18,467 bases of DNA from an uncultured Phaeodactylibacter sp. (lineage in GTDB: Bacteria > Bacteroidota > Bacteroidia > Chitinophagales > Saprospiraceae), in assembly GCA_913062745.1 (NCBI GenBank), contig CAJXXJ010000009.1:1-18467 (forward strand), written 5' to 3'. The notes under the pieces were generated by a model. It saw only the letters and a program-made list of their open reading frames with translations. It had not been told where the DNA came from and ran no database searches. Position 1 is the first letter of the stretch. Each line of letters opens with the position of its first letter. Below, piece by piece: positions 8,068 through 15,665 of this stretch. Position numbers and translations under genes: made by a program.

Positions 8068-9444
8068 ATGAAATGCTCTAAACCCTATTTTTTCCTCGCG
8101 TTGCTCTTTATGCTCTGCTCTACCCTCCCCGCTCAGGAACTAACTTATGACCTGAGCGATTACAAAGCCCGCTTTGAACGACGCCCGGGCATGCAGCTTA
8201 ATTTTCGCTCTGATTTCGATGGCCGATATATAACCAATAACAAGGGAAGCTTTGATGGCGACTTCGGTGGATTTACGAATTGGTTTCTCAACCGCAATAC
8301 TGACGAATTGATATCGAACTGGAGCATAACCGGATCCGCACTATTAGGACGGACACAGTTTATGTTTCTTGGATCAAATCGAGTCGACGAGCGTGACCGC
8401 TATTTCCTGTCGGTCTCTTTAAACCTTCGGCAAGACCGATACCAAAGCCCCAATCAGTTTTGGGGTTACGAAATCGGCTTTACGGGTTTAGAGTCCGGAA
8501 CCGCCTCTAGTCTCCCTGAGCAGGAGGACCGCACTGGCAGATTTGGCTTAAACGCCAGCCTTTATAAAGGTACGGGACGTATTGAGTTTGCGGAAGACGC
8601 CCTGCTCGCCCGGTGGATGCTGCAGGACCTCCAAACTGCCGGGGTCACGAGTGATTATTCGGCAGAAGATGTACAAGCGCTCGCAGAAACGATCACCTTC
8701 ATCATCGGCAACCGGGTCTTTGACTTTCGCCGCCGCCGGATTTATGAGCTGGAGCAGCTACAGCAAACCTTGCTGGAAAGAGGAGTTACCGGGGAGGAAA
8801 GCTTCCTGTTGTTTGCTGTTCTTAATGATAACTGGGCGTTTGCCAACCGGGCCACCCTCACCCACGGCAACCGTTTCGCCTACGGTGTGCAATCTGAGAT
8901 TCGGGGCAACAGCCTCCGAGAATCTTTTTTCGATACAAAAACGAAAAGACGGTTTCTGGACAATACCTACGGACTATTTACAGAGTATACCCGGAGCCGA
9001 ATCGTAAAGAACAATAACGGCAGCAACAGCTTCACCGCCCGCCTGGATGTGAATTACTATCAGGAATTTGAAAAATTCAACAGCGAGGATACAGAAAACG
9101 TGAGCGGAGGATGGCAAGGAATAGCTTCCCTTAACTATACCCGCACCTGGCTGCCTAATTCCCGGACCACTTTCAGATGGTCCAACACGCTCTCCTACAG
9201 GCGCTTCCTGCAAAGTAACTACGGCATAGACCGCACCGGGGGCGCATTCTTCGGAAATCAGTTTCGGGACAACTTCGTTTCAAGCCTGTTCGTTGACTAC
9301 TTTGTCTCCTACCAATGGGCCTTCCGCCTGCAAGCCGCTGCCGAGGCGTATCACATACCGGCTCAGGAAACAGGCCCTTTTCGGGAAAGAACATTCGGCT
9401 TTTACCCACAAATACAGTTCAGCACCAACTACTTCTTTTTCTAA
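8068..9444 (+). CDS. Unrecognised outer-membrane beta-barrel protein
   Basis: This is the only plus-strand gene. Its 458 residues begin with a signal peptide (about 1-22, CSTLPA|Q) and end in NYFFF, an aromatic C-terminus typical of outer-membrane barrels recognised by BAM. The second half alternates polar and aromatic residues in many short amphipathic strands (for example TARLDVNYYQEFEKF, TTFRWSNTLSYRRF). A non-barrel insert around residues 190-245 looks helical (SAEDVQALAETITFIIGN, then RRRRIYELEQLQQTLLERG) and could be a periplasmic segment. I do not recognise a named family. Its GC content is clearly lower than that of its neighbours (about 43% in 8221-8280 against about 65% in 9721-9780), suggesting separate history. 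Its stop codon overlaps that of the convergent receptor gene. No convincing promoter was found in the 166-nt divergent spacer. Confidence 0.8.
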   Translation: MKCSKPYFFLALLFMLCSTLPAQELTYDLSDYKARFERRPGMQLNFRSDFDGRYITNNKGSFDGDFGGFTNWFLNRNTDELISNWSITGSALLGRTQFMFLGSNRVDERDRYFLSVSLNLRQDRYQSPNQFWGYEIGFTGLESGTASSLPEQEDRTGRFGLNASLYKGTGRIEFAEDALLARWMLQDLQTAGVTSDYSAEDVQALAETITFIIGNRVFDFRRRRIYELEQLQQTLLERGVTGEESFLLFAVLNDNWAFANRATLTHGNRFAYGVQSEIRGNSLRESFFDTKTKRRFLDNTYGLFTEYTRSRIVKNNNGSNSFTARLDVNYYQEFEKFNSEDTENVSGGWQGIASLNYTRTWLPNSRTTFRWSNTLSYRRFLQSNYGIDRTGGAFFGNQFRDNFVSSLFVDYFVSYQWAFRLQAAAEAYHIPAQETGPFRERTFGFYPQIQFSTNYFFF

Positions 9445-11759
9445 AAGGACAAGCGGTACGTCAGTATGGGAATTAAGCTCAGCTGATAGCGCTGCTCCAC
9501 GGATTCCAGCAGGATGTCGTAATACCGGAATGCGACATTCTGCTGGTTGGTCAGGTTTTGGATATCGAGAGCGAGCGTGCTGCTGTAGCGGCGGCGGCTC
9601 TTCCTGAGGTATACCCGCAGGTCTGCCCGGAAGAAGTCCGGCAACTGCACCGGATATCCCTGACCGAAATCGAAAACAGTATATCCGGCCTGCTGCGAAG
9701 CGGCCTCGTCTATAGCCGGCTCCCGCAGCCCGCCCATGTAGTTCAGGCGCAGGTTGAGCCCCCAGGTGCGCGTTTTGGATTCGCTTTTGGCCTTGAGCCA
9801 CTCCTTCCCTGCCGTAGCGTTGGCGATGTAGCGGCCGTCGTAGCGGGAGCTCTGAAATTCGCCTTCCGGCAAACGGTAGGCAGCCCGGTAGAGCGTGGTG
9901 TTGAACAGGTAGTAATACCCGCCGGTGAGGAAGCGCTCCAACCCCAGCTCCAGCCCGTAGTTTTGCCCTTCTGCCTGGCTTGCGAGCAGTTCCCCCGGCA
10001 GCCAGCTCCAGGCGCTCAGCTCCGTGAGCGGGGTAAAGCGCCCCTGCGCTTCGGTGGCGAAGGCCGGTGCGTCAAACAGGTAATGGTAAAAGGCTTCCGC
10101 CCGAAAAGCCAGTTCCGGCTGCAGCCGCCATTCGTACGCCAGCGCGGCTTGGTGCGAGCGGGTGGGAGCGACATCTCCAAAGTTGCGGAAGTAAGGCGAA
10201 CTCATCTGGGCGTGCAGGCCATAGGCCAGGCTGATATCCTGCTCAGCATTGAGGTGATAACTCAGCGAAAAACGCGGCTCCGGCACAACAGCCCCGGCAC
10301 TGGCGAACGCACTCAGCTGTAAGCCAGCCTGAAAATCCAGCTGGGGGCTGAGCGCTCCGGAAAACCGCAGGTAGGGTGTGGCGACCGTTTCGGTGCGTTC
10401 CCGCTCTTCCTCCGCCAAAAAGACAGCGTAGTCATAGTGGTTGAACGCCCGCGCCTGCAGCCCCAGTTGCATCCGCAACCCGCTATCGAAACGGTGGCGG
10501 TAATAGCCGTGGCCAGACAACAGCCGAAGCCGGTCTTCATCATCGAGAAAGCTGCGCGGCAACAGCGCAACCCGCTCATCCTGTGGGGTACTGAACCGCT
10601 CCTGGTCTACCACGGAGACCGCCGCGGTGAAGGACCACAACCCACGGGCACCAGAGGGGCGCACCCAGCTTAGCCCGGCTGCGCCCATAGCGGAACGGAA
10701 GTCGATATCGAAGAAGTCGCGGCTGCTTTCCCATTCGCTACGGTCTTCCGGAGAAACGAAGATATTACTGCTCAGGCCGCCCAGCCCGAAGATTTTGAGC
10801 TGCCCGCCTTTCTTGCCCGGAAACACGAGGTTGAAGGACAGGTCCTGGAAGTCGATCGCCTCTTCGCCAAAATCTGCGCCCAGTTGAGTCAGCAAGCCGA
10901 CGGTCGAATAGCGGTAGTTGGCCAGGAAGGAAGCATTACTGTTTTTGCCGAAAGGCCCCTCCACGGTAGCATCAAGGCCGATGAGCCCGATCTGAGCGGT
11001 GTATTCGTAGCGTTCGTTGTTGCCGGCACGCAGCCGCATGTCCATCACCCCGGATAAGGCATTGCCGTACCCTGCCGGCATAGCGCCCACGAAGACGTGC
11101 GAGGTGCCCAGCATCTGAGCGCTCAGGATATTCACCCCGCCGCTGTTCATCGTTACCCGGTCGCTGAAGGTGCCGGCATTGGGAGTATGATTGGGGTTGA
11201 GGATTTGTACGCCCTCCAGTTGCCAGGCCATCTGATCGGGGGAATGCCCGCGCAGGCTGAGGCCATTCGCCTGATCATTGGTATTGACGGCGCCGGCGTA
11301 GGCAGTGGCCAGGCGGGCAGGGTCATAAAATGAAGCCGGAAAACGGCGGACCTGCTCAATGCTTATGGTACGTACGCCCAGCGGATGCAGCACCCGGATG
11401 TCGCTGCGGGAAGCTTGTACTTCCACAGCCTGCAGCTGCTGTGTCTGTTGCCGGAGCTCCAGCTGCAGCACCTGTTCCTTTCCGGATTCGACCAGCACTT
11501 CCGGCAGCAGCAGGCTCTGGTAGCCAAGATAAGAAGCCCGTAGCTGATACCGGCCCACCGGCACTTCCGGTATGCTGAAGCGGCCGGCAGAATCGGTTGT
11601 TGTACCCCGCTCCAGCTCCGGCAGTTGCACGGCAGCACCGGGCAGCGGCTGCTGCGTTTGGGCGTCCAGCAATTGCCCGCGTACGGTTTGGGAAGGCATT
11701 TGGGCGAAAGCCTGCAGGTACAGCATGGTAAAAAGCAAGAGGGATAACAAGCGTGGCAT
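9441..11759 (-). CDS. TonB-dependent receptor with carboxypeptidase-regulatory-like N-terminal domain
   Basis: This outer-membrane, energy-coupled transporter has 772 residues. A signal peptide (1-19, LQAFA|Q) is followed by a CarboxypepD_reg-like Ig fold (about 24-107, TVRGQLLDAQTQQPLPGAAV ... YLGYQS), a plug domain (about 120-245, with LSLRGHSPDQMAWQLEGVQI and the GYGNALSGVMDMRLR end), and a 22-strand-type barrel ending in TYRLSF. No SusD-like partner lies beside it and it is shorter than typical SusC proteins, so it is probably not a glycan-utilisation receptor; the ligand cannot be read from the sequence. It appears monocistronic: a terminator lies upstream of it and the plus-strand barrel gene converges on its 3' end, sharing four bases (9441-9444). 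Confidence 0.92.
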   Translation of the reverse strand: MPRLLSLLLFTMLYLQAFAQMPSQTVRGQLLDAQTQQPLPGAAVQLPELERGTTTDSAGRFSIPEVPVGRYQLRASYLGYQSLLLPEVLVESGKEQVLQLELRQQTQQLQAVEVQASRSDIRVLHPLGVRTISIEQVRRFPASFYDPARLATAYAGAVNTNDQANGLSLRGHSPDQMAWQLEGVQILNPNHTPNAGTFSDRVTMNSGGVNILSAQMLGTSHVFVGAMPAGYGNALSGVMDMRLRAGNNERYEYTAQIGLIGLDATVEGPFGKNSNASFLANYRYSTVGLLTQLGADFGEEAIDFQDLSFNLVFPGKKGGQLKIFGLGGLSSNIFVSPEDRSEWESSRDFFDIDFRSAMGAAGLSWVRPSGARGLWSFTAAVSVVDQERFSTPQDERVALLPRSFLDDEDRLRLLSGHGYYRHRFDSGLRMQLGLQARAFNHYDYAVFLAEEERERTETVATPYLRFSGALSPQLDFQAGLQLSAFASAGAVVPEPRFSLSYHLNAEQDISLAYGLHAQMSSPYFRNFGDVAPTRSHQAALAYEWRLQPELAFRAEAFYHYLFDAPAFATEAQGRFTPLTELSAWSWLPGELLASQAEGQNYGLELGLERFLTGGYYYLFNTTLYRAAYRLPEGEFQSSRYDGRYIANATAGKEWLKAKSESKTRTWGLNLRLNYMGGLREPAIDEAASQQAGYTVFDFGQGYPVQLPDFFRADLRVYLRKSRRRYSSTLALDIQNLTNQQNVAFRYYDILLESVEQRYQLSLIPILTYRLSF

Positions 11760-11879
11760 GTCCGTTAGTTTTATACGGTAATCGGATGCCCAAAGGTCGG
11801 TGAATTTGGTAAAAACAGGAAAGTGGAGGCGGGGGAATCAAGCAGTATGAGAGCGTACGACCATAATATGACAATTGGC

Positions 11880-11887
11880 CAAAAATA
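11880..11887 (-). promoter_or_regulatory. Candidate -7 box (TATTTTTG) upstream of the TonB-dependent receptor
   Basis: Minus-strand TATTTTTG matches the Bacteroidota -7 consensus TAnnTTTG and lies about 120 nt before the receptor's ATG and just past the preceding terminator. The nearest upstream TTTTG is about 31 nt away, longer than the usual 17-23 nt spacing, so the match is partial. Confidence 0.3.
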
Positions 11888-11913
11888 AGCGCGAAGCGGA
11901 CGAGTGCACCCGG

Positions 11914-11950
11914 AAATACAAAACGCCGGCCCCTGAGGTGAAGGCCGACG
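11914..11950 (-). terminator. Intrinsic terminator of the DUF1761 gene and its upstream cluster
   Basis: On the minus strand CGTCGGCC (11950-11943) pairs with GGCCGGCG (11931-11924), with one G-U wobble, over an 11-nt loop. It is followed at once by TTTTGTATTT. It begins 38 nt after the stop codon at 11988. GC-rich stem, short loop and T-rich tail make this a good Rho-independent terminator. Confidence 0.75.
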
Positions 11951-11987
11951 CTTGCTTGCTTTCATTTGATGTTTGAGTAGTGTGTGG

Positions 11988-12485
11988 TTACGGGCGGCCT
12001 CTCGGGGAAGTGGTGCCCTGAGAGCTACCGGTCAGCTCCACCTCAGAATCGGCGGGCTCGGCAACTCCGTCATTATCGTATTTTCTCCATGCGCCCAGGA
12101 TGAGACCCGCTACGCCGTATACCAGCACATTCGCGCCGCCATCGATAAAGGCGAGCTCGAGCGGGCGGAAGGAAAACATGTTAATGGTGATGAGGCTGGC
12201 CATATTGAATACGCCGCCGATGACGATGCCAATCACCAGCCCGGACTGTGCGTTCGTGACCGGCAGGCGGCGGAAAATCCAGGCCAGCAGGTAAATAGCG
12301 GCTACACCGGCCAAGAGGCTGATTACAAAAAGCCAGTTGCCCTGATTTGCTTCGATGTAGGTATCCGTCAAATCGTTGAGGGTTTGCCAGCGATCTGCAA
12401 AAATAGCGTACCAGCCCAATGGGATCACCTGCGATAGAACAATCGCCACCCAAATAGCGGCATGGTTAAATTTAAGTGTTTTCAT
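11988..12485 (-). CDS. DUF1761 family four-helix membrane protein
   Basis: With the start chosen at 12485 (MKTLKFNHAAIWVAIV) the product has 165 residues and four predicted membrane segments: HAAIWVAIVLSQVIPLGWYA, NWLFVISLLAGVAAIYLLAW, SGLVIGIVIGGVFNMASLIT and a last one around NVLVYGVAGLILGAW. The pattern of an N-terminal helix with a GWYAIF-like motif fits DUF1761, an inner-membrane family of unknown function. A hydrophilic tail of about 30 residues (DGVAEPADSEVELTGSSQG) follows the last helix. In-frame ATGs at 12506 and 12530 would add 7 or 15 residues. A frame open to 12698 overlaps the oxidoreductase gene and its extra residues look non-biological. The gap from the oxidoreductase gene is 61 nt, so co-transcription is possible. 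Confidence 0.78.
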   Translation of the reverse strand: MKTLKFNHAAIWVAIVLSQVIPLGWYAIFADRWQTLNDLTDTYIEANQGNWLFVISLLAGVAAIYLLAWIFRRLPVTNAQSGLVIGIVIGGVFNMASLITINMFSFRPLELAFIDGGANVLVYGVAGLILGAWRKYDNDGVAEPADSEVELTGSSQGTTSPRGRP

Positions 12486-12546
12486 GAGGTACTTCGCTTT
12501 TGTCATAGAACGGTAAGCAAAGCCCCTCATGTTCACTCCTTTGGGC

Positions 12547-13698
12547 TCAAAATGCAGTCCACTTCTCATCACTCTTGCTGGAATGCACCACCCGCTCGAT
12601 AAACTGCATGCCCCGCACCCCGTCGCTGACGGTGGGAAAATCCTGGTAGACTTCCTCCGGCGTTTCTCCCTGCAGGCGGGCCCGCAGGCAGTGGGCAAAG
12701 TTTTTGTAAATATTGGCGAAAGCCTCGAGGTAACCCTCCGGATGGCCGGCGGGTATGCGGGCAGCGGCCTGTGCAGCCGGATACAACTCCCCTACCCCGG
12801 TGCGTAGTATCTGAGCAGGGCGGTCGAGCCAGCGGGCCGTAAGGGTGTTGGGCTCCATCTGATGCCATTCCAGGCCGCCTTTTTCGCCGTAAACGCGGAT
12901 GTGGAGGGCATTTTCCTCACCGGCGGCAATCTGCGTGGCGTACAGCAGCCCCCGCGCACCGTTGTCGAAGCGGAGCAAAATGCTGCCGTCGTCGTCTAGC
13001 TGACGCCCGGGGACGAAGGTATGCAGGTCTGCACACAGCTCAGTAATCTTCAGGCCTGTCATGTACTCGGCCAGATTTTCGGCATGGGTGCCAATATCTC
13101 CCATTGCGCCGGCTGCCCCGGACTTTGACGGGTCGGTACGCCAGGAGGCTTGCTTTTGCTCCGAAGCTTCGAGGGCGGTAGACAGCCAGCCCTGCGGGTA
13201 CGCTACGATGACCTTGCGGATTTTGCCCAGTTCGCCATTTTGTATCATCGCCCGGGCTTGCTTGACCATGGGGTAGCCGGTGTAGTTGTGGGTGAGTGCG
13301 AAGAGCAGGCCGGTTTCCTCTACCAGTGCTTCCAGCTCTTTGGCTTCCGCCAAATTGAAGGCTAATGGCTTGTCGCAAACTACGTGAAAACCATTTTCCA
13401 ATGCCATTTTGGCCGGCGGAAAATGTACGTGGTTAGGGGTGACGATAGAGACGAAATCCATCCGCTCCCCCTCGGGCAAGTGCCGCTCTTTTTCGATCAT
13501 TTCCTGAAAGCTGCCGTATACCCGTTCCGGAGGCAGATAAAGCGCTTCGCCGGACGCTTTGGACTTTTCCGCGCTGCTGCTGAAAGCGCCGCACACCAGT
13601 TCTATTTCTCCGTCTATTGCCGCAGCCATGCGGTGTACTGCTCCGATAAAGGCACCCAGCCCGCCGCCGATCATGCCCATTTTTATTTTTCTGCTCAT
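12547..13698 (-). CDS. Gfo/Idh/MocA family NAD(P)-dependent oxidoreductase
   Basis: The 383-residue product has the two-domain layout of this family. The N-terminal Rossmann fold carries MGMIGGGLGAF (dinucleotide-binding glycine loop, residues 7-17), SIVTPNHVH (84-92) and VCDKPLAFN with the near-invariant Lys-Pro pair (K110, P111). The C-terminal alpha/beta domain holds GAMGDIGTH (197-205), with H205 and D201 in the positions usually taken as catalytic. Members oxidise or epimerise sugars, inositols or related polyols; the substrate cannot be deduced here. There is no signal peptide, so it is cytoplasmic. It starts 37 nt after the stop codon of the outer-membrane barrel gene and is on the same strand, so it may be read through from the ABC/LolA-like cluster, although the functional link is not obvious. 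Confidence 0.92.
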   Translation of the reverse strand: MSRKIKMGMIGGGLGAFIGAVHRMAAAIDGEIELVCGAFSSSAEKSKASGEALYLPPERVYGSFQEMIEKERHLPEGERMDFVSIVTPNHVHFPPAKMALENGFHVVCDKPLAFNLAEAKELEALVEETGLLFALTHNYTGYPMVKQARAMIQNGELGKIRKVIVAYPQGWLSTALEASEQKQASWRTDPSKSGAAGAMGDIGTHAENLAEYMTGLKITELCADLHTFVPGRQLDDDGSILLRFDNGARGLLYATQIAAGEENALHIRVYGEKGGLEWHQMEPNTLTARWLDRPAQILRTGVGELYPAAQAAARIPAGHPEGYLEAFANIYKNFAHCLRARLQGETPEEVYQDFPTVSDGVRGMQFIERVVHSSKSDEKWTAF

Positions 13699-13735
13699 TG
13701 GTCCGTTCTGTTTTTTGTGAATAATAAGAAAATAT

Positions 13736-14923
13736 TCAATAACTCCACTTCAACCTTAAAAACACCGCCTGCAGCGGACTTCGGTACCCCTCGGCCTCTT
13801 CATCGAAAGTGATTTGCCCGATCAGGTCCAGGTCCCAGTTCGCTTTGATAGAATAGGTAAGCGTGGGGTTGATGAACAGCGCATTCACCTGCACCGGGCT
13901 GTAGATGAGCGCGAGGCTGCTGTTGAGCAGCGGCGTGCAGGGATAAGATGCCTGTGCAAATACAGCGTGCCGGTAGGGATAGAGGTTGCGGGCAGACAGC
14001 TCAAAATCGAATAAATTGGTGACGCTGGCGCGGCTGCCGCCCTCGCTGTTGTAGAGGTAGCCCAGATTGGCGTACAGAGAGTTGGAAAAAGAATAGTCGA
14101 GGCCGATCGTAGCGGCAAAAGCTTCATCCACGGCCTCCTCTGTAGGCAGGAAATAGGTAAACTCCCCCTTGAAGCCGGCATTGCTAAGGTTGCCTGCCCA
14201 ACCCCCGCCCAGAGCGATATTGCGCCGGGTGTAGCCGGCGAGCAGCTGAAAATCGTAGGACCATTGATTGAACTTCCAAAGGCCCGCAAAGGTGGCTTCG
14301 TCAAAATTGTTGAATGCCCCGACCGCCAGCTCAATGCTTGACGCAAATCCGGTATAGTACCGTAGCCGAAGCGCATCGCTGCCGGGCCGCTCCTCGTAAT
14401 CGAAATCGGTGAAGGCAAAGGCGTTGAAAATGTCATTCGGGTTCCAGACGGTACTGATGCCCCAGTTGATGCGCTGCCGCCCCAGCCGCACCTCCAGCTT
14501 ATCTTTGGTATACTGCAGGTACAAGCGGTCCAGCATAGTATGCATCACCCAGGAGTTGCCATTGAAGACGACCGCGGAGAGGTCAAAGTAGTCATTATTC
14601 ACATCATCAATCTGCGCGCCGTAGTCCGGGCTTGCCTGCACCAGGCCGCCGTAGAACACCCGAGTCCGCACATCCGCCCGCAGTTGCCAGTTATCATCCG
14701 GGTACCAGCGGAAGTTGAGGCGGTTGTGGATCAGGTTGTCCTGTATAAAGGTATCCACCAGCTGCCCCTGCTGCAAGTCCGGGAAGGCCTCGTTGAAGAA
14801 CAGCAGCGTCTGCATATTTTTCACGTAGCCGTTGACCGACCACTTCCGGGGCTCTTCCTCCTGCGCATACGCCAGCAGCGGCAGGCTGAATAGCAAAAAT
14901 GTGATGTATCTGGTTTTCAGCAT
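13736..14923 (-). CDS. Outer-membrane beta-barrel protein of the LolA-like/ABC cluster
   Basis: This 395-residue protein has a signal peptide (about 1-20, PLLAYA|Q) and a C-terminal LRLKWSY ending in an aromatic residue, as expected for a BAM substrate. In between are many short amphipathic strands such as NRLNFRWYPDDNWQLRADV, RLYLQYTKDKLEVRLGRQ and FELSARNLYPYRHAVF. The segment RLGRQRINWG ... WNPNDIFN resembles DUF1302-like and other porin-like barrels in which an RxxW/NP motif precedes an inward loop; this assignment is tentative. It lies 36 nt downstream of the ATPase gene and is the last gene that fits a trans-envelope pathway. I infer it is the outer-membrane component receiving or passing cargo delivered by the LolA-like carrier. 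A general porin unrelated to the transporter is the alternative. Confidence 0.82.
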   Translation of the reverse strand: MLKTRYITFLLFSLPLLAYAQEEEPRKWSVNGYVKNMQTLLFFNEAFPDLQQGQLVDTFIQDNLIHNRLNFRWYPDDNWQLRADVRTRVFYGGLVQASPDYGAQIDDVNNDYFDLSAVVFNGNSWVMHTMLDRLYLQYTKDKLEVRLGRQRINWGISTVWNPNDIFNAFAFTDFDYEERPGSDALRLRYYTGFASSIELAVGAFNNFDEATFAGLWKFNQWSYDFQLLAGYTRRNIALGGGWAGNLSNAGFKGEFTYFLPTEEAVDEAFAATIGLDYSFSNSLYANLGYLYNSEGGSRASVTNLFDFELSARNLYPYRHAVFAQASYPCTPLLNSSLALIYSPVQVNALFINPTLTYSIKANWDLDLIGQITFDEEAEGYRSPLQAVFLRLKWSY

Positions 14924-14959
14924 GGTATTGGCATTTTAGCTACATGGCACACCTGGAGC

Positions 14960-15646
14960 CTACTCCCTGCGCTCATCCTTGTCAATCACCCCATCCACCA
15001 GCGTCACCACCCGCCGCGCCCGGTCGATGACGCGCTGATCGTGGGTGGAGAAGACAAAGGTGATGTGCTCCTCCCGGTTGAGGCGGGCCATGATATCGAG
15101 CAGATTAGCGGTAGAGGCAGAATCCAGGTTGGCTGTGGGCTCATCGGCCAGGATGAAGGTGGGCTTGGGCGCCAAAGCCCGGGCAACGGCCACCCGCTGC
15201 TGCTGCCCGCCGGAGAGCTCTGAGGGGCGCTTGTCCAGTTTGTCTTCCAAGCCCACTGCATGCAGCAGTTCTTTGACCCGCGCGTCGCGTTCGGCTTTGG
15301 AGCGGTTTTGCAGCAGCATCACAAACTCCACATTTTCGCGGGCGGTGAGCACCGGAATGAGGTTATACGCCTGGAAAACGAAGCCGATGTGTTCCTTCCG
15401 GAAATCGATCAGCTCGTTGTCTGACATTTGGGAAATATCCTCGCCGCCCACTTCCACGTAGCCGCCGGTAGGGCGGTCGAGCCCGCCGATGATGTTGAGC
15501 AGGGTGGTTTTGCCGGAACCAGAAGGGCCCACGATAGCCGTGAACTCGCCTTCGGCAATTTCCAGGTCGACGCCCTTGAGCGCCCGGACCGGTATTTTAT
15601 CGGGATTGTAGGTTTTTTCTACTCCTTTCGTTTTGATGACAGCCAT
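14960..15646 (-). CDS. LolD/MacB-type ABC transporter ATP-binding protein
   Basis: A complete 228-residue nucleotide-binding subunit. Walker A is GPSGSGKTT (40-48), the Q-loop is at Q92 (FQAYNLIPVLTARENV), the ABC signature LSGGQQQR is at 144-151, Walker B FILADE at 164-169 with catalytic E169, and the H-loop STHD has H202. The sequence after the Q-loop (YNLIPVLTARENVE) is typical of the LolD/MacB/FtsE-like group, whose members drive periplasm-facing conformational changes in FtsX-fold permeases rather than carry solutes through a channel. It follows the two permease genes with an 18-nt gap, so these three almost certainly form one complex. Known LolCDE extracts lipoproteins from the inner membrane; whether this set does the same or handles another lipid is not shown. 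Confidence 0.95.
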   Translation of the reverse strand: MAVIKTKGVEKTYNPDKIPVRALKGVDLEIAEGEFTAIVGPSGSGKTTLLNIIGGLDRPTGGYVEVGGEDISQMSDNELIDFRKEHIGFVFQAYNLIPVLTARENVEFVMLLQNRSKAERDARVKELLHAVGLEDKLDKRPSELSGGQQQRVAVARALAPKPTFILADEPTANLDSASTANLLDIMARLNREEHITFVFSTHDQRVIDRARRVVTLVDGVIDKDERRE

Positions 15647-15665
15647 CGCTGATTTTTTTTAGCGG

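Noticed and set aside
9441..11759. SusC-type glycan receptor
   Set aside because: No SusD gene is adjacent and no glycoside hydrolase is in the window; the length is below that usual for SusC. A general TonB-dependent receptor is the safer call.
11356..11874. Minus-strand frame extending upstream of the receptor start, with a start codon nearer the promoter box
   Set aside because: It is in a different frame from the TonB receptor and its product is low-complexity Ala/Cys/Arg-rich; the receptor signal peptide begins cleanly at 11759.
12486..12698. Longer N-terminus for the DUF1761 protein, starting at 12698
   Set aside because: The added residues overlap the 3' end of the oxidoreductase gene in another frame, are Arg/Cys/Pro-rich, and would put 71 unrelated residues before the first membrane helix.
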